The translations under genes were made by a program, and so were the position numbers. DNA of 64,000 bases from Phytoactinopolyspora alkaliphila (GTDB lineage: Bacteria; Actinomycetota; Actinomycetes; Jiangellales; Jiangellaceae). Location of the stretch: positions 62,001-126,000 of the forward strand of contig NZ_JAAGOB010000009.1 of NCBI RefSeq assembly GCF_010550695.1, read 5' to 3'. This document shows positions 25,004 through 34,242 of the stretch, piece by piece. Position 1 is the first letter of the stretch. Every line of letters starts with the position of its first letter. A model generated the notes under the pieces. That model did not search any database and was not told where the DNA came from. It saw nothing but the letters and a program-made list of their open reading frames with translations.

Positions 25004-26498
25004 GCAGCGGGCGGAGGGGCCGCACCGCGGGCCCTTCCAGGACCGAGCCGTCGAGCGCGAACCTGGACCCGTGACAGGAGCAGTCCCAGGTGTGCTCACC
25101 GTCGTTGAACGTCACCAGGCACCCGAGGTGGGTACACCTGGCCGAAACCTGGGTGAGCCGGCCATCCGCGTCCCGATAGGCCGCGATCGCTCGGCGTCCG
25201 GACCGCACCACCCGCCCGGTCCCGGGCTCGACGCCGTCGGTTCCGCCAGAGGTGAGCGCACCGACCCGATCCCCGAGGAAGCGCGCCGTGACGTATCCGT
25301 TGGTCTGCAGGAAACGGCGCGCGGACTGCAGGACCGTCGCACGTGTCGGATCGTAGAGGCCGGCCAGGGGATTCTCCTCGCCGGTGATCAGATCACGTAG
25401 GAGCAGTCCGGCCAGCGTCCCGTTGCTCATCCCCCAGTGCCCGAACCCGGTGGCGACCCAGACGCGGCGCGTCGCCGGGTGGTACCGCCCGATGAATGGC
25501 AGCATGTCCGCCGTGGACAGGTCGTGCGCCATCCAGCGATAGGCGACGTCACGCGCGCCGAACCGCTCGGCTGCCCAGTGCTCGAGGCTGCGGTAACGCT
25601 CGGCGACGCTGGTGTGCGCACCGACACGATGCCCCTCCCCGCCGACGAGCAGAAGCCGAGCGCCGTCGGACATCGGCACCGTTCGAATCGAGTGCCGGTC
25701 CTCCACCGAGATGTACATGCCGCCCGGGCCGTCGTCGGCTCCGATGGCGAGCGCCACCACCAGGTCGGTGCGCGGTTCGAGCCGGGCGAAGAACCCACCG
25801 CGGTCGAAGATGGGATGGTGGGTGGCGACGACGACGTGCGCTGCCCGGATGCTCCCCGCCGTCGTCTCGACGACGCACGGGTCCCCTTCGTTCAGCCCGG
25901 TGGCCCGCACGCCGGTGAGCACGTAACTCCCGTCGCCATGCACTCGCTCGGCGAGCGCCAGCAGCCACCGGCGTGGGTGAAACTGCGCCTGGTCCGAGAA
26001 CACCACCGCGCCGGACACCGGGAACGGCAGGTCCGTCTCGCTGACGAAGCGGCTCGGCCGTGCCGCGTCCGCGGCGACGCGGGCTTCGTGGCGTAGGCGA
26101 TCGGCGGTCTCCGGCGCTTCTGCATAGGCGTAGCTGTCCCGCCTTTCGAAGTCGACGTGCACGCCGAGTGCGGCCGACTCCCGCTCGATCCAGTCGATCG
26201 CCAGCGCCTGGCTCTCTCCGTACGCCCGAGCCACGTCCAGACCGAATGAGCTCTCGAGTTGCCCGTAGATCTGCGCGTGCTGGCTGGTCAGTTTCGCTGT
26301 GGTGTGCCCCGTGACACCACCGGCGAGCCGGTCGGCCTCAATGAGCGCCACGGTGTGCCCGGACTGCTTGAGCAGGTACGCCGTGGTAATGCCGGCGATA
26401 CCGCCGCCGAGTACCGCGACGTCGACGTCAGGCGGTTGAGTGACCGGGGGAAACGACAGATCGGACGTGCTGGCGAGCCAGTACGACGGGTTCGGCAT
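24999..26498 (-). CDS. FAD-dependent oxidoreductase with C-terminal Rieske domain
   Basis: A 499-residue fusion of a DAO/GlpO-type FAD oxidoreductase and a Rieske iron-sulfur domain. The FAD motif is VAVLGGGIAGITTAYLLKQSG near residue 27. The second FAD region is VWVATGFGHWGMSNGTLAG near 370. The Rieske ligands are CTHLGC and CSCHGS near residues 455 and 475, both complete. Fusions of this kind are common in bacteria, but their substrates are unknown. It is divergent from the SNF2 helicase with a 133-bp gap. Confidence 0.9.
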   Translation of the reverse strand: MPNPSYWLASTSDLSFPPVTQPPDVDVAVLGGGIAGITTAYLLKQSGHTVALIEADRLAGGVTGHTTAKLTSQHAQIYGQLESSFGLDVARAYGESQALAIDWIERESAALGVHVDFERRDSYAYAEAPETADRLRHEARVAADAARPSRFVSETDLPFPVSGAVVFSDQAQFHPRRWLLALAERVHGDGSYVLTGVRATGLNEGDPCVVETTAGSIRAAHVVVATHHPIFDRGGFFARLEPRTDLVVALAIGADDGPGGMYISVEDRHSIRTVPMSDGARLLLVGGEGHRVGAHTSVAERYRSLEHWAAERFGARDVAYRWMAHDLSTADMLPFIGRYHPATRRVWVATGFGHWGMSNGTLAGLLLRDLITGEENPLAGLYDPTRATVLQSARRFLQTNGYVTARFLGDRVGALTSGGTDGVEPGTGRVVRSGRRAIAAYRDADGRLTQVSARCTHLGCLVTFNDGEHTWDCSCHGSRFALDGSVLEGPAVRPLRPLP

Positions 26499-26631
26499 CT
26501 GCTCTCCTCGGGGGGCGCCGTGCGCCAGTGGAAGAGACGCCCGGTCGATGACCGGGTGCTTACCCAGGCCTTCGAAGCCGAAACCGCGCCGGCCCCGGCA
26601 CGATGTCGGTGCCGGAGGCTACCGTTCTGGA

Positions 26632-29600
26632 ATGCTCATCGACTCGCTCATGAACGACGACTCGACGGGTCTGGCCGACGTGGTGGACCCGGCGTCGTAC
26701 GTGCGCGGGATGATCTACGCCCAGCAAGGAGCGGTAGCGGATTTCGAATGGGACCACGACGGCAACGCCCTTCTCGGCCACGTGCGCGGAAGCGCGTCAA
26801 CCAGCTACGTGACCAGGGCATATTTCGAGTCGACGGAACCCTCGCCGCGGGCATTCGAGCAAGGCCGATGCAGCTGCCCGGTAGGGTTCAACTGCAAGCA
26901 CGTGGTGGCGCTCGTCCTGACGGCACAGCACGTCCACATGTCCGTCCCAGCGGCGTCGGACGTGGCTCCGGCGTGGGAACGCACATTGGACTCCGTCTTG
27001 GGCGGACCGGATACGGGCAAGCGCAACCGAGCTGACATCCCCATCGCGATCGAGATCACGATGATCATGGATCGCCCGCCCGCGTGGCGAAGCACGGGAG
27101 CAGCCTCCGAGTCATCGCCACAGGTTCTGGCCCGGTTGGTGCGGCCAGGAAAGAGCCGCAAGGGCTGGGTAGCGGGCCAGCTGAGCTGGGGCACACTGGA
27201 CCAGTTGCGCCGGGACGGGGAGCATCCCGCCGCGCAGGTTGATTGGCTCCGCGAGTTCTACGGCCTCTACAAGGCCGGGCGGCTCGCCTCGGGCTACTCC
27301 ACGTACGCCTCCTACTACGCCCGCGACGAGAAGCACATCGACGTGGCCCGGTTCGAGTCGCGGCAGTTATGGCCGCTGCTGGAGGAGGGCGCCGCAGCCG
27401 GTGTCCGGTTGCTGTATGGCAAGCGGGGCGCCGACGACGTGCCCCGGGACGGCATCGCGCAGCTGGTTCTCGATGTCACCGCCGACAGCTCCATCGGGCA
27501 CGTAGGGGTGACTCCGATCCTTCAGATCGATCGGCCAGCCGACGGGCCGTCCGACCCGATTCCGGTCCGGTTCATGGGAAGCGACGCACACGGCGTGGTC
27601 TATGTCGACCGAAGCGAGTTCGAGGCCGGAACCAGTCCTGGCACATGGCACTTCGGGCTGGCCAGAATGGCCCGCCCGATACCACCAGAGTTTCAGCGCC
27701 TGGCACTGGAGCAAGCGCCTCTCCAGGTGCCGGCTTCCGACGCCAACCGGTTCCGGGAGGAGTACGCCCCACGGCTGCAACGGCTGGCTCCGATCCAGTC
27801 CTCCGACTCGTCGTTCAGTCCCCCGGCTATCACCGGACCGTCGCTCGTCGCGCATGCCACTTACGGCGACGCCCACGCACTGAACCTGACCTGGGAGTGG
27901 CTCTATTCGGTCGTGGACGCGGAGAAGCGGATATCCCTGTCCGATCCGGCCACGGACCAGGTATTCCGGGATCAGGAGGCCGAACGGGCGGTGCTGGCGG
28001 GGCTCGACGCCGGTCTCGACGCCGGTCTCGAGAAGCTCGGGCTGATGTCTGGCAGGTCAGTGCTCCCGCAAGCGCGCCTCGACGGTTTGGACACAATGCG
28101 CTTCAGCACCGAGGTCCTGCCCTTGTTGCGTGATGCGGCCGACGTGGTCGTCGAAGTCAGCGGGGAGCCGGCCGACTACCGGGAGGCCGGCGACTCGCTG
28201 GTGGTGGGCGTCTCGACGCGGGCCACCCCAGGGGAGACGGACTGGTTCGACCTCAGGGTCACGATCTCGGTCGAGGGGCGGGACGTGCCGTTCGTGGACG
28301 TCTTCACCGCGCTTGCCCGGAACCAAGCGCATCTTCTCCTGCCAGACGGCGCCTTCTTCTCCCTGGAGAAGCCGGCGCTTGGCACCCTGCGCAAACTCAT
28401 CGACGAGGCACGCACGCTGGGCGAGCGCCCCGACGGTGAGACCAGGATCAGCCGGTTCCAGGCCGGCCTGTGGGAAGAGCTCGCCGCACTAGGCGTGGTG
28501 GACTATCAGGCCGAGGCATGGCGCCGGCAGGTCGGGGGGTTGCTGTCGGTGGACTCGGCTGACCAGACCGAGCCACCACGCGGCTTGGACGCCACCCTGC
28601 GCCCGTACCAGCTGGAGGGTTACCGCTGGCTGAGGTTCCTGTGGGAGCACCAACTGGGCGGCATCCTGGCGGACGACATGGGCCTCGGCAAGACCCTGCA
28701 GGCGTTGGCGTTGATCTGCCATGTGAAAGAGGCCGCCGCCGGACTCGCGACTCAACCTTCCGAGAGCGGATCCCGCACGGAGCCTGCAGCGGCACCGTTC
28801 CTGGTGGTCGCTCCCACCAGCGTCGTGTCGAACTGGGTGGCCGAAGCCGCGCGGTTCACCCCAGGACTCACCGTCGTAGCCATCACCGACACGCTGCGGC
28901 GTAGGCGGCAGTCGATCGAGGATGTGGTCGCGGGCGCGGACGTCGTCGTGACCACGTATACGCTGCTCCGGCTGGACACCGATGCCTACACGCGGGCCAC
29001 CTGGTCGGGCATGGTGCTCGACGAGGCACAGCACGTGAAGAACCACCAGTCCAAGACCTACCTGAGCGCGCGGCAGGTGCAGGCGCCGTTCAAAGTGGCC
29101 ATCACTGGCACCCCGATCGAGAACAACCTGATGGAGCTGTGGTCCCAGCTGTCGATCACGGCACCCGGCCTGTTCCCCCACCCGGCCCGGTTCAACGAGT
29201 ACTATGCTCGCCCGATCGAGAAGCAGGAGAACACCGAGCTTCTCGCCCAGTTGAGGCGCCGGATCAGGCCGCTGGTCAAGCGGCGGACCAAAGAGCAGGT
29301 CGCCACCGACCTTCCCGCCAAGCAAGAGCAGGTGCTCGAGGTGCACCTGCAGACCAAGCACCGCTCGATCTATCAGAAATACCTGCAACGCGAGCGGCAG
29401 AAGGTGCTCGGCCTCCTCGAGGACGTCAACAAGAATCGCTTCACCATCCTGCGCTCGCTGACGCTGCTCCGGCAGCTGAGTCTGCACGCCGGCCTGGTGG
29501 ACGACGAACACCGGCAGGTGCCGAGCGCCAAGATCGAGGTCCTCGTCGAGCAGCTGGCGGACGTGGTCGACGGCGGACACCGAGCCCTCGTCTTCAGCCA

Positions 29601-30027
29601 GTTCACCAGTTTCCTCGGCATGGTGAAGGAGCGGTTAGGCGCTGCTGGGGTCGAATACTGCTACCTCGATGGCTCGACGCGTCGCCGGGACGAGGTGATC
29701 GCCCGGTTCAAGGACGGCGCCGCGCCGGTCTTCCTGATCAGCCTCAAGGCCGGCGGATTCGGGCTCAATCTGACCGAGGCCGACTACTGCTTCCTGCTCG
29801 ACCCGTGGTGGAACCCCGCCACGGAGGCGCAGGCGGTAGACCGCACCCACCGCATCGGGCAGACCCGCAACGTCATGGTGTATCGGCTCATCGCCGCCGA
29901 CACCATCGAAGAGAAGGTCATGGCGCTCAAGGCACGCAAAGCCGAACTGTCCGCCAGTGTCATGGACGACGGCAATCTCTTCGGCACCGGCCTGGACGTC
30001 GACGACGTTCGGCGCCTGCTCGAGTAG
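26632..30027 (+). CDS. SWIM zinc-finger SNF2-family DEAD/H helicase
   Basis: A 1131-residue Snf2/Rad54-type ATPase. A SWIM-type zinc motif (CSCPVGFNCKH) lies near residue 80. The central region is variable. The motor begins with LRPYQLEGYRWL. Motif I is DDMGLGKT near 680, motif II DEAQHVKN near 796 and motif III TGTPIENNLMELWS. The C-terminal half holds LVFSQFTSF, ISLKAGGFGLNL and DRTHRIGQTR. Such proteins translocate on duplex DNA; a role in repair or anti-phage defence is possible but unproven. The start ATG 26632 (MLIDSLMNDDS) avoids 64 upstream non-family codons. Confidence 0.92.
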   Translation: MLIDSLMNDDSTGLADVVDPASYVRGMIYAQQGAVADFEWDHDGNALLGHVRGSASTSYVTRAYFESTEPSPRAFEQGRCSCPVGFNCKHVVALVLTAQHVHMSVPAASDVAPAWERTLDSVLGGPDTGKRNRADIPIAIEITMIMDRPPAWRSTGAASESSPQVLARLVRPGKSRKGWVAGQLSWGTLDQLRRDGEHPAAQVDWLREFYGLYKAGRLASGYSTYASYYARDEKHIDVARFESRQLWPLLEEGAAAGVRLLYGKRGADDVPRDGIAQLVLDVTADSSIGHVGVTPILQIDRPADGPSDPIPVRFMGSDAHGVVYVDRSEFEAGTSPGTWHFGLARMARPIPPEFQRLALEQAPLQVPASDANRFREEYAPRLQRLAPIQSSDSSFSPPAITGPSLVAHATYGDAHALNLTWEWLYSVVDAEKRISLSDPATDQVFRDQEAERAVLAGLDAGLDAGLEKLGLMSGRSVLPQARLDGLDTMRFSTEVLPLLRDAADVVVEVSGEPADYREAGDSLVVGVSTRATPGETDWFDLRVTISVEGRDVPFVDVFTALARNQAHLLLPDGAFFSLEKPALGTLRKLIDEARTLGERPDGETRISRFQAGLWEELAALGVVDYQAEAWRRQVGGLLSVDSADQTEPPRGLDATLRPYQLEGYRWLRFLWEHQLGGILADDMGLGKTLQALALICHVKEAAAGLATQPSESGSRTEPAAAPFLVVAPTSVVSNWVAEAARFTPGLTVVAITDTLRRRRQSIEDVVAGADVVVTTYTLLRLDTDAYTRATWSGMVLDEAQHVKNHQSKTYLSARQVQAPFKVAITGTPIENNLMELWSQLSITAPGLFPHPARFNEYYARPIEKQENTELLAQLRRRIRPLVKRRTKEQVATDLPAKQEQVLEVHLQTKHRSIYQKYLQRERQKVLGLLEDVNKNRFTILRSLTLLRQLSLHAGLVDDEHRQVPSAKIEVLVEQLADVVDGGHRALVFSQFTSFLGMVKERLGAAGVEYCYLDGSTRRRDEVIARFKDGAAPVFLISLKAGGFGLNLTEADYCFLLDPWWNPATEAQAVDRTHRIGQTRNVMVYRLIAADTIEEKVMALKARKAELSASVMDDGNLFGTGLDVDDVRRLLE

Positions 30028-30247
30028 CCCGCGGAGCCGCCCGGCTTGAGCCGAACGGAAAGGCCGCGCGAGGAATGGCTCGCAGTAGCCCGACCGCAGC
30101 GTCGCGCGCGGGTGGCAGACCGTGTCAGGCATGGTGGCGGCCTGGCGGCCATCATGGAGTCGCACTTCCGGTACGAGGCACGCCAGCTCAGTTCACGTTC
30201 TCAGGTCGCGGGTATGGCTGTACGCAGACAGCCGTCCAGGAGGACCG
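30028..30247. other. Intergenic region between SNF2 helicase and sulfotransferase
   Basis: 220 bp with no recognisable gene, terminator or repeat. The end of this gap holds the sulfotransferase ribosome site GGAGGA at about 30238-30243. Confidence 0.4.
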
Positions 30248-30979
30248 ATGACCCGAACGCTGCCGAACCTGGTGATCATCGGCGCGATGAAATGCGCCAC
30301 CACCGCGCTTCACCACTATCTCGACCAGCATCCCGACATCGGCATGTCGAACCCCAAGGAGCTCAACTTCTTCTGGGGACCCGCCTCGGTGAACGGCGAT
30401 TCCCCGGCGTCCACCTGGCACCGCGGGGTGGAATGGTACGCCCGCCAGTTCCAGCCGACCCCGATCCGCGGCGAATCCTCCCCCGGATACACCTCCCCTG
30501 ACCACCCTGAGGCGGCGGCCCGGATGGCCGCTGTCATCCCGGATACTGCCGTGGTCTACCTGGTCCGTGACCCGGTGGAACGAGCCGTGTCTCAATACTG
30601 GCATCACCGGGCCGACGGCGACGAGACCCGGCCGATGCATGCGGCCATTCTCGACCCTGACAGCCAGTACATCTCGCGTGGACGCTACTTCGAACGGCTC
30701 ATGCCGTACCTGGAGCACTTCGATCCCGCACGCATCGCCGTGGTGAGCCAGGAACAGTTGTTCAGCGACCACGAGAACGTCCTGAGGTCTTTGTTTCGGT
30801 TCCTGGGCGTCGACCCCGGCCGCTGGACTGCCACGGCGAGCCAAGAGTGGAACACCTCCTTACGACGCACGGACGCCCTCACCGATTCGATCCGTGCCGA
30901 GCTCGGAGAACGGTTTCGCGACGATACGGAGAAGTTGCGCGCGTTCACCGGGCAGGTGTTTCCGGAGTGGTCCGTGTGA
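30248..30979 (+). CDS. Sulfotransferase domain protein
   Basis: A 243-residue PAPS-dependent sulfotransferase of the heparan/NodH-like type. The 5'-phosphosulfate loop is IIGAMKCATTALHHYL at residues 9-24, and the 3'-phosphate-binding segment is YLVRDPVERAVSQYWHH near residue 105. ESSPGYT and the end segment LGERFRDDTEKLRAF are also typical. The acceptor is unknown. The start ATG 30248 has GGAGGA just upstream. A membrane Ser/Thr kinase gene follows after 102 nt, and a sulfatase gene lies next but on the opposite strand. Confidence 0.9.
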   Translation: MTRTLPNLVIIGAMKCATTALHHYLDQHPDIGMSNPKELNFFWGPASVNGDSPASTWHRGVEWYARQFQPTPIRGESSPGYTSPDHPEAAARMAAVIPDTAVVYLVRDPVERAVSQYWHHRADGDETRPMHAAILDPDSQYISRGRYFERLMPYLEHFDPARIAVVSQEQLFSDHENVLRSLFRFLGVDPGRWTATASQEWNTSLRRTDALTDSIRAELGERFRDDTEKLRAFTGQVFPEWSV

Positions 30980-31081
30980 GTACGTCGCGTCTGCCGAGTG
31001 CCCGTACAGCCGGGGTCGGTAGGGTGGCTGACCAGTGGCCGACGCCTACCCAGCACTCGCCGGCCAGGAAGGAAGATCACC

Positions 31082-32737
31082 ATGTACGGCCCCGGAGTGC
31101 TGCTCGCTGACCGGTATCTCCTGGAGCTACGGATCGGCAGTGGCGGCATGGGCGAGGTCTGGCGCGCCACGGACCAGGTGCTGAACCGGACCGTGGCGGT
31201 GAAGGTCATGCGACCGCAATTTGTGGCGCAGCCCGGGTTCGCTCAGCGCTTCCTCGCCGAGGCGCGTGCCATGGCCACCATCAAACACCCAGCTGTCGTC
31301 GACATCTACGACTACCAGGGCGATTCCTCGTCAGCCTTCCTGGTGATGGAGCTCGTCGAGGGCGAGCCGTTGTCACACAGACTGCGGCAGGCGGGCCGGA
31401 TGGACTCGGCGTTCACCACAGCGCTCGTGGCACAAACCGCGGAGGCGCTGCAGGCCGCACACGACAAGGGCATCGTGCACCGCGACGTCAAGCCGGCTAA
31501 TCTCCTCGTGACGCCCGACGGCCGCATCGTTCTGACCGACTTCGGCATCGCCCGCTCCGGATCCTCCGCGCAGTTGACCGCCACCGGCGAGGTGATCGGC
31601 ACACCGTCCTACCTGGCGCCGGAACAGGTCCTTGGCCACCGGGCCACGCCTCAGTCGGACATGTACGCCCTGGGCGTCGTCGCCTATGAGTGCCTGACCG
31701 GAAGACCGCCGTTCGACGGGGACAACTCGTTCGCCATCGCCACTCAGCGTCTGCACGAACCCCCACCCCCGATGGATGCCGACGTGCCCGCTGATGTCGC
31801 CGCTCTCGTCCGGCGCATGCTCGCCACCGAACCGGATCAGCGATGGCCCTCGGCATACGAACTCGCCCGGGCGGCTCGGACCGCGACGACGACGCTCCTG
31901 GACGCGGAGACAGTCACTGCCAATCCCGACGCCGTGGCGACCCGGCTACTGGCGACGGTTCCGCCCCCACCCCCGCATCCGCACCCCCCTCCGCCTCCCT
32001 CGCCGCCTTCTGGCCAGCCCACCGCGCAGACGACACCGGCACAGCCGACCGCCGCGACTGTACGAGCGCAGCCGGAGACGCAGCCGACCGCCGCCGCACA
32101 CCACCACACGCCCGTCCAGCCGCCGCCTACCCGGCCATTGGAACCGGAACAGCCCTCGCAGCGTCCCCGCCGCCGGCCGGCAGCCGAGGCACCGGCATCC
32201 GAACCGGCCCCACCGGCCAAGCCCGCCAAACCGCGGCGACCGCGCAGCCTGGTCGTCGCCGGTGTCTTGCTCGCCGTGGCAGCCGGCTGCCTCGCGGTCT
32301 ATGTGGCGATCCTGTCGTCGGTGCGTTCGGACACCGTCACGGTGGCTGAGCGCCGCCTCGCCGACAGCTTCGCATGGCTGGCCGACGCCGTGCCGGTGGC
32401 CAGCTGGGCCGTCATCGCGGTGTACGGCTTCCTCGCATTCATGCTGCTGCTCAGCGCGGCGCCACTGGCGCTCGGCAGTCGGGTAGCACGTGGATGGGCG
32501 TTTACGTTCGGCTTGACCACGCTGCTCGTCGCCGCGCCCCTCGGCGTCGCCGCCGCCTTCCTCGTGGAGAGGCTGGATCCTGACTCGGAGGTACTGCGCG
32601 AACTTGTCGCCGCCATCCCGTCGTCGTACCCGCCGTACATCATCGCCGCCGGCATCACGTCCATGCTCGCCGTTCTCGTCGCTCTGATTCTCCTGATGAC
32701 GCGCCAGGCCCGGGCCTACGCCGCCGGCCGCAGCTGA
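31082..32737 (+). CDS. Membrane-anchored serine/threonine protein kinase
   Basis: A 551-residue PknB-type kinase. The catalytic domain covers residues 1-265 or so: GSGGMGEVW (P-loop), AVKVM (ATP Lys), HRDVKPANLL (catalytic loop), DFGIA, GTPSYLAPEQ, SDMYALGVVAYECLTGRPPF. A long Pro/Thr/Gln/His-rich linker follows (about 290-385). The C-terminus then carries four hydrophobic segments near residues 390-415, 440-465, 475-500 and 520-545. It lacks PASTA repeats or any recognised sensor domain. The start ATG 31082 has an AAGGAAG site. Confidence 0.94.
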   Translation: MYGPGVLLADRYLLELRIGSGGMGEVWRATDQVLNRTVAVKVMRPQFVAQPGFAQRFLAEARAMATIKHPAVVDIYDYQGDSSSAFLVMELVEGEPLSHRLRQAGRMDSAFTTALVAQTAEALQAAHDKGIVHRDVKPANLLVTPDGRIVLTDFGIARSGSSAQLTATGEVIGTPSYLAPEQVLGHRATPQSDMYALGVVAYECLTGRPPFDGDNSFAIATQRLHEPPPPMDADVPADVAALVRRMLATEPDQRWPSAYELARAARTATTTLLDAETVTANPDAVATRLLATVPPPPPHPHPPPPPSPPSGQPTAQTTPAQPTAATVRAQPETQPTAAAHHHTPVQPPPTRPLEPEQPSQRPRRRPAAEAPASEPAPPAKPAKPRRPRSLVVAGVLLAVAAGCLAVYVAILSSVRSDTVTVAERRLADSFAWLADAVPVASWAVIAVYGFLAFMLLLSAAPLALGSRVARGWAFTFGLTTLLVAAPLGVAAAFLVERLDPDSEVLRELVAAIPSSYPPYIIAAGITSMLAVLVALILLMTRQARAYAAGRS

Positions 32738-32782
32738 CGAGCTCCCGCACGGCCTTGCCCAGGCGGGAGGCTCTGGCGACGC

Positions 32783-34105
32783 TCACGCGTCCTGCCGGAG
32801 CACGTCACCGAGATTGCTGTAGGCGTCCTGCAAGCGGCTCGGCCGGGGCGGTGGCGGGACCGTGCCGGACAACAGCGGGTCACCCGTGCGGGCCATCCAT
32901 TGATCGAGACGCCCGCTCAGCTCCGCCACCAGATCTGCGAACTCGGGCAGCGCGGCCACGTCGCGCTGCTCAGCCGGATCGTCCTGCAGGTCGTACACCT
33001 CCACGGGCGGTCTGGGGGCCAGATGGGCGTCACCCATCCCCCGCCGGGTCGGGGACTCCTCGATGTCTTTCGAGAGCACCAGCCGGGGGCCTTCGGTGAA
33101 GTTGCGGATGAGCTTGTACCGGCTCGTCCGGACAGCGCGCATCGGGTCGTAGGTGTCGTGGAACGTCTTCTGGAAGAACACGGCACGGCCGTCGTCCCCG
33201 TCGGCGCCGCGGAGATCGTCGACGAGACTGCGTCCCTCCCAGCGATCGCTCGGCTCCCCTCCGGCCAGCTCCATGAACGTGGGCACCAGGTCGAGGTGAC
33301 TGACCAGCCGGGAACGGCGTCCCGGCGAACCGCTCCATCCCTTCGGCGGGCGGACGATCAGGGGAACCTGGACGCCAGGGTCGTAGAGGGTGCCCTTGGC
33401 GCGAGGGAAGGCGGACCCGTGATCGGTGGTGAAGACGATGAAGGTGTTCTCCGGATCGCCGAAGCGGTCGACGGCGTGGACCACTCTGCCGACGGCTTCG
33501 TCGAGCTGCCGGATCGCGCCGAAGAATCCGGAGAGATCTTCCCGGGTGTGCTCGTTGTCCGGCAAGAAGTCTGGAACCTCAATGCCGCCGGGATCGACCG
33601 GCGGATAGTCCTCGCGCCGCCACGGCCGGTGCGCTTCCCACATGCCGACGGTCAAGAAATACGGACGACGACGTTCCGGCCGGTCACGCAGCCAACGCTC
33701 CGCCTCGTCGGCGACCGGCAGGGCACGCGGGAGGAACCCGATGCCGCGTACCTCGCCGAAACCGAGGACGGTGGGATCCGGGTGCTCGTGCTGGAGGCCG
33801 ACAAGCGTGGTGTGGTAGCCCTCCCGTTCCAGCAGCTCAGGGAGTGTCTGGACCCCCGCCCGGTAGCGCCAGCCCGCGTGCGCCAGCCCCATCAGGCCGT
33901 TGACGTGCGGAGACAGGCCGGTGAACAACGACGAGCGGGCGGGCGTGCAGAGCGGCGCCGTCGAGAAGGCGCGGTCGAAAACCACCGACTCCTCGGCCAG
34001 CCGGTGAATGTGCGGGCTGGCGACCGAGCGCATCCCATAACAGGACAAAAACGTTCCAACGTCATGACAATGGATCAAGACGATGTTCAGTTGGTTGCCT
34101 ACCAC
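32783..34105 (-). CDS. Sulfatase-like hydrolase
   Basis: A 440-residue alkaline-phosphatase-superfamily sulfatase. The formylglycine signature is LCTPARSSLFTG (CxPxR) near residue 52. The N-terminal metal site is in IHCHDVG, and FTTDHGSAFPRAKGT near 225 supplies the second metal ligands. Catalysis would need a formylglycine-generating enzyme, not seen in this window. No signal peptide is apparent, so it is probably cytoplasmic. The substrate is unknown. It is convergent with the kinase gene (45-nt gap) and divergent from the methyltransferase. Confidence 0.92.
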   Translation of the reverse strand: MVGNQLNIVLIHCHDVGTFLSCYGMRSVASPHIHRLAEESVVFDRAFSTAPLCTPARSSLFTGLSPHVNGLMGLAHAGWRYRAGVQTLPELLEREGYHTTLVGLQHEHPDPTVLGFGEVRGIGFLPRALPVADEAERWLRDRPERRRPYFLTVGMWEAHRPWRREDYPPVDPGGIEVPDFLPDNEHTREDLSGFFGAIRQLDEAVGRVVHAVDRFGDPENTFIVFTTDHGSAFPRAKGTLYDPGVQVPLIVRPPKGWSGSPGRRSRLVSHLDLVPTFMELAGGEPSDRWEGRSLVDDLRGADGDDGRAVFFQKTFHDTYDPMRAVRTSRYKLIRNFTEGPRLVLSKDIEESPTRRGMGDAHLAPRPPVEVYDLQDDPAEQRDVAALPEFADLVAELSGRLDQWMARTGDPLLSGTVPPPPRPSRLQDAYSNLGDVLRQDA

Positions 34106-34221
34106 GAGTTGACGACTCCTTCGCCGGGCCGACGCCTTGCCCGCAACCGCCGCGAGGACGGCGGCACGGATGAGCCCACGATAGACGCACGAAGCACCGG
34201 GTCGCCTTGCCTCAGCAGTGC

Positions 34222-34234
34222 GAGAATGATTATC
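34222..34234. promoter_or_regulatory. Zur-like operator upstream of the methyltransferase gene
   Basis: The 13-mer gagaatgattatc fits the dyad GAnAATnATTnTC, which matches the core of the actinobacterial Zur box as I remember it (TGAAAATCATTTTCA type). It ends 8 nt before the ATG at 34243, so a bound repressor would block initiation. It is one of the few A/T-rich stretches nearby. A zinc-binding protein pair (AztC/AztD-like) is encoded 3-5 kb away. Confidence 0.55.
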
Positions 34235-34242
34235 GTTAACTC

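Noticed and set aside
29139-30251. 370-codon frame inside the 3' end of the SNF2 gene
   Set aside because: Off-frame translation of conserved helicase motifs; Pro/Arg/Gly-rich and unconserved.
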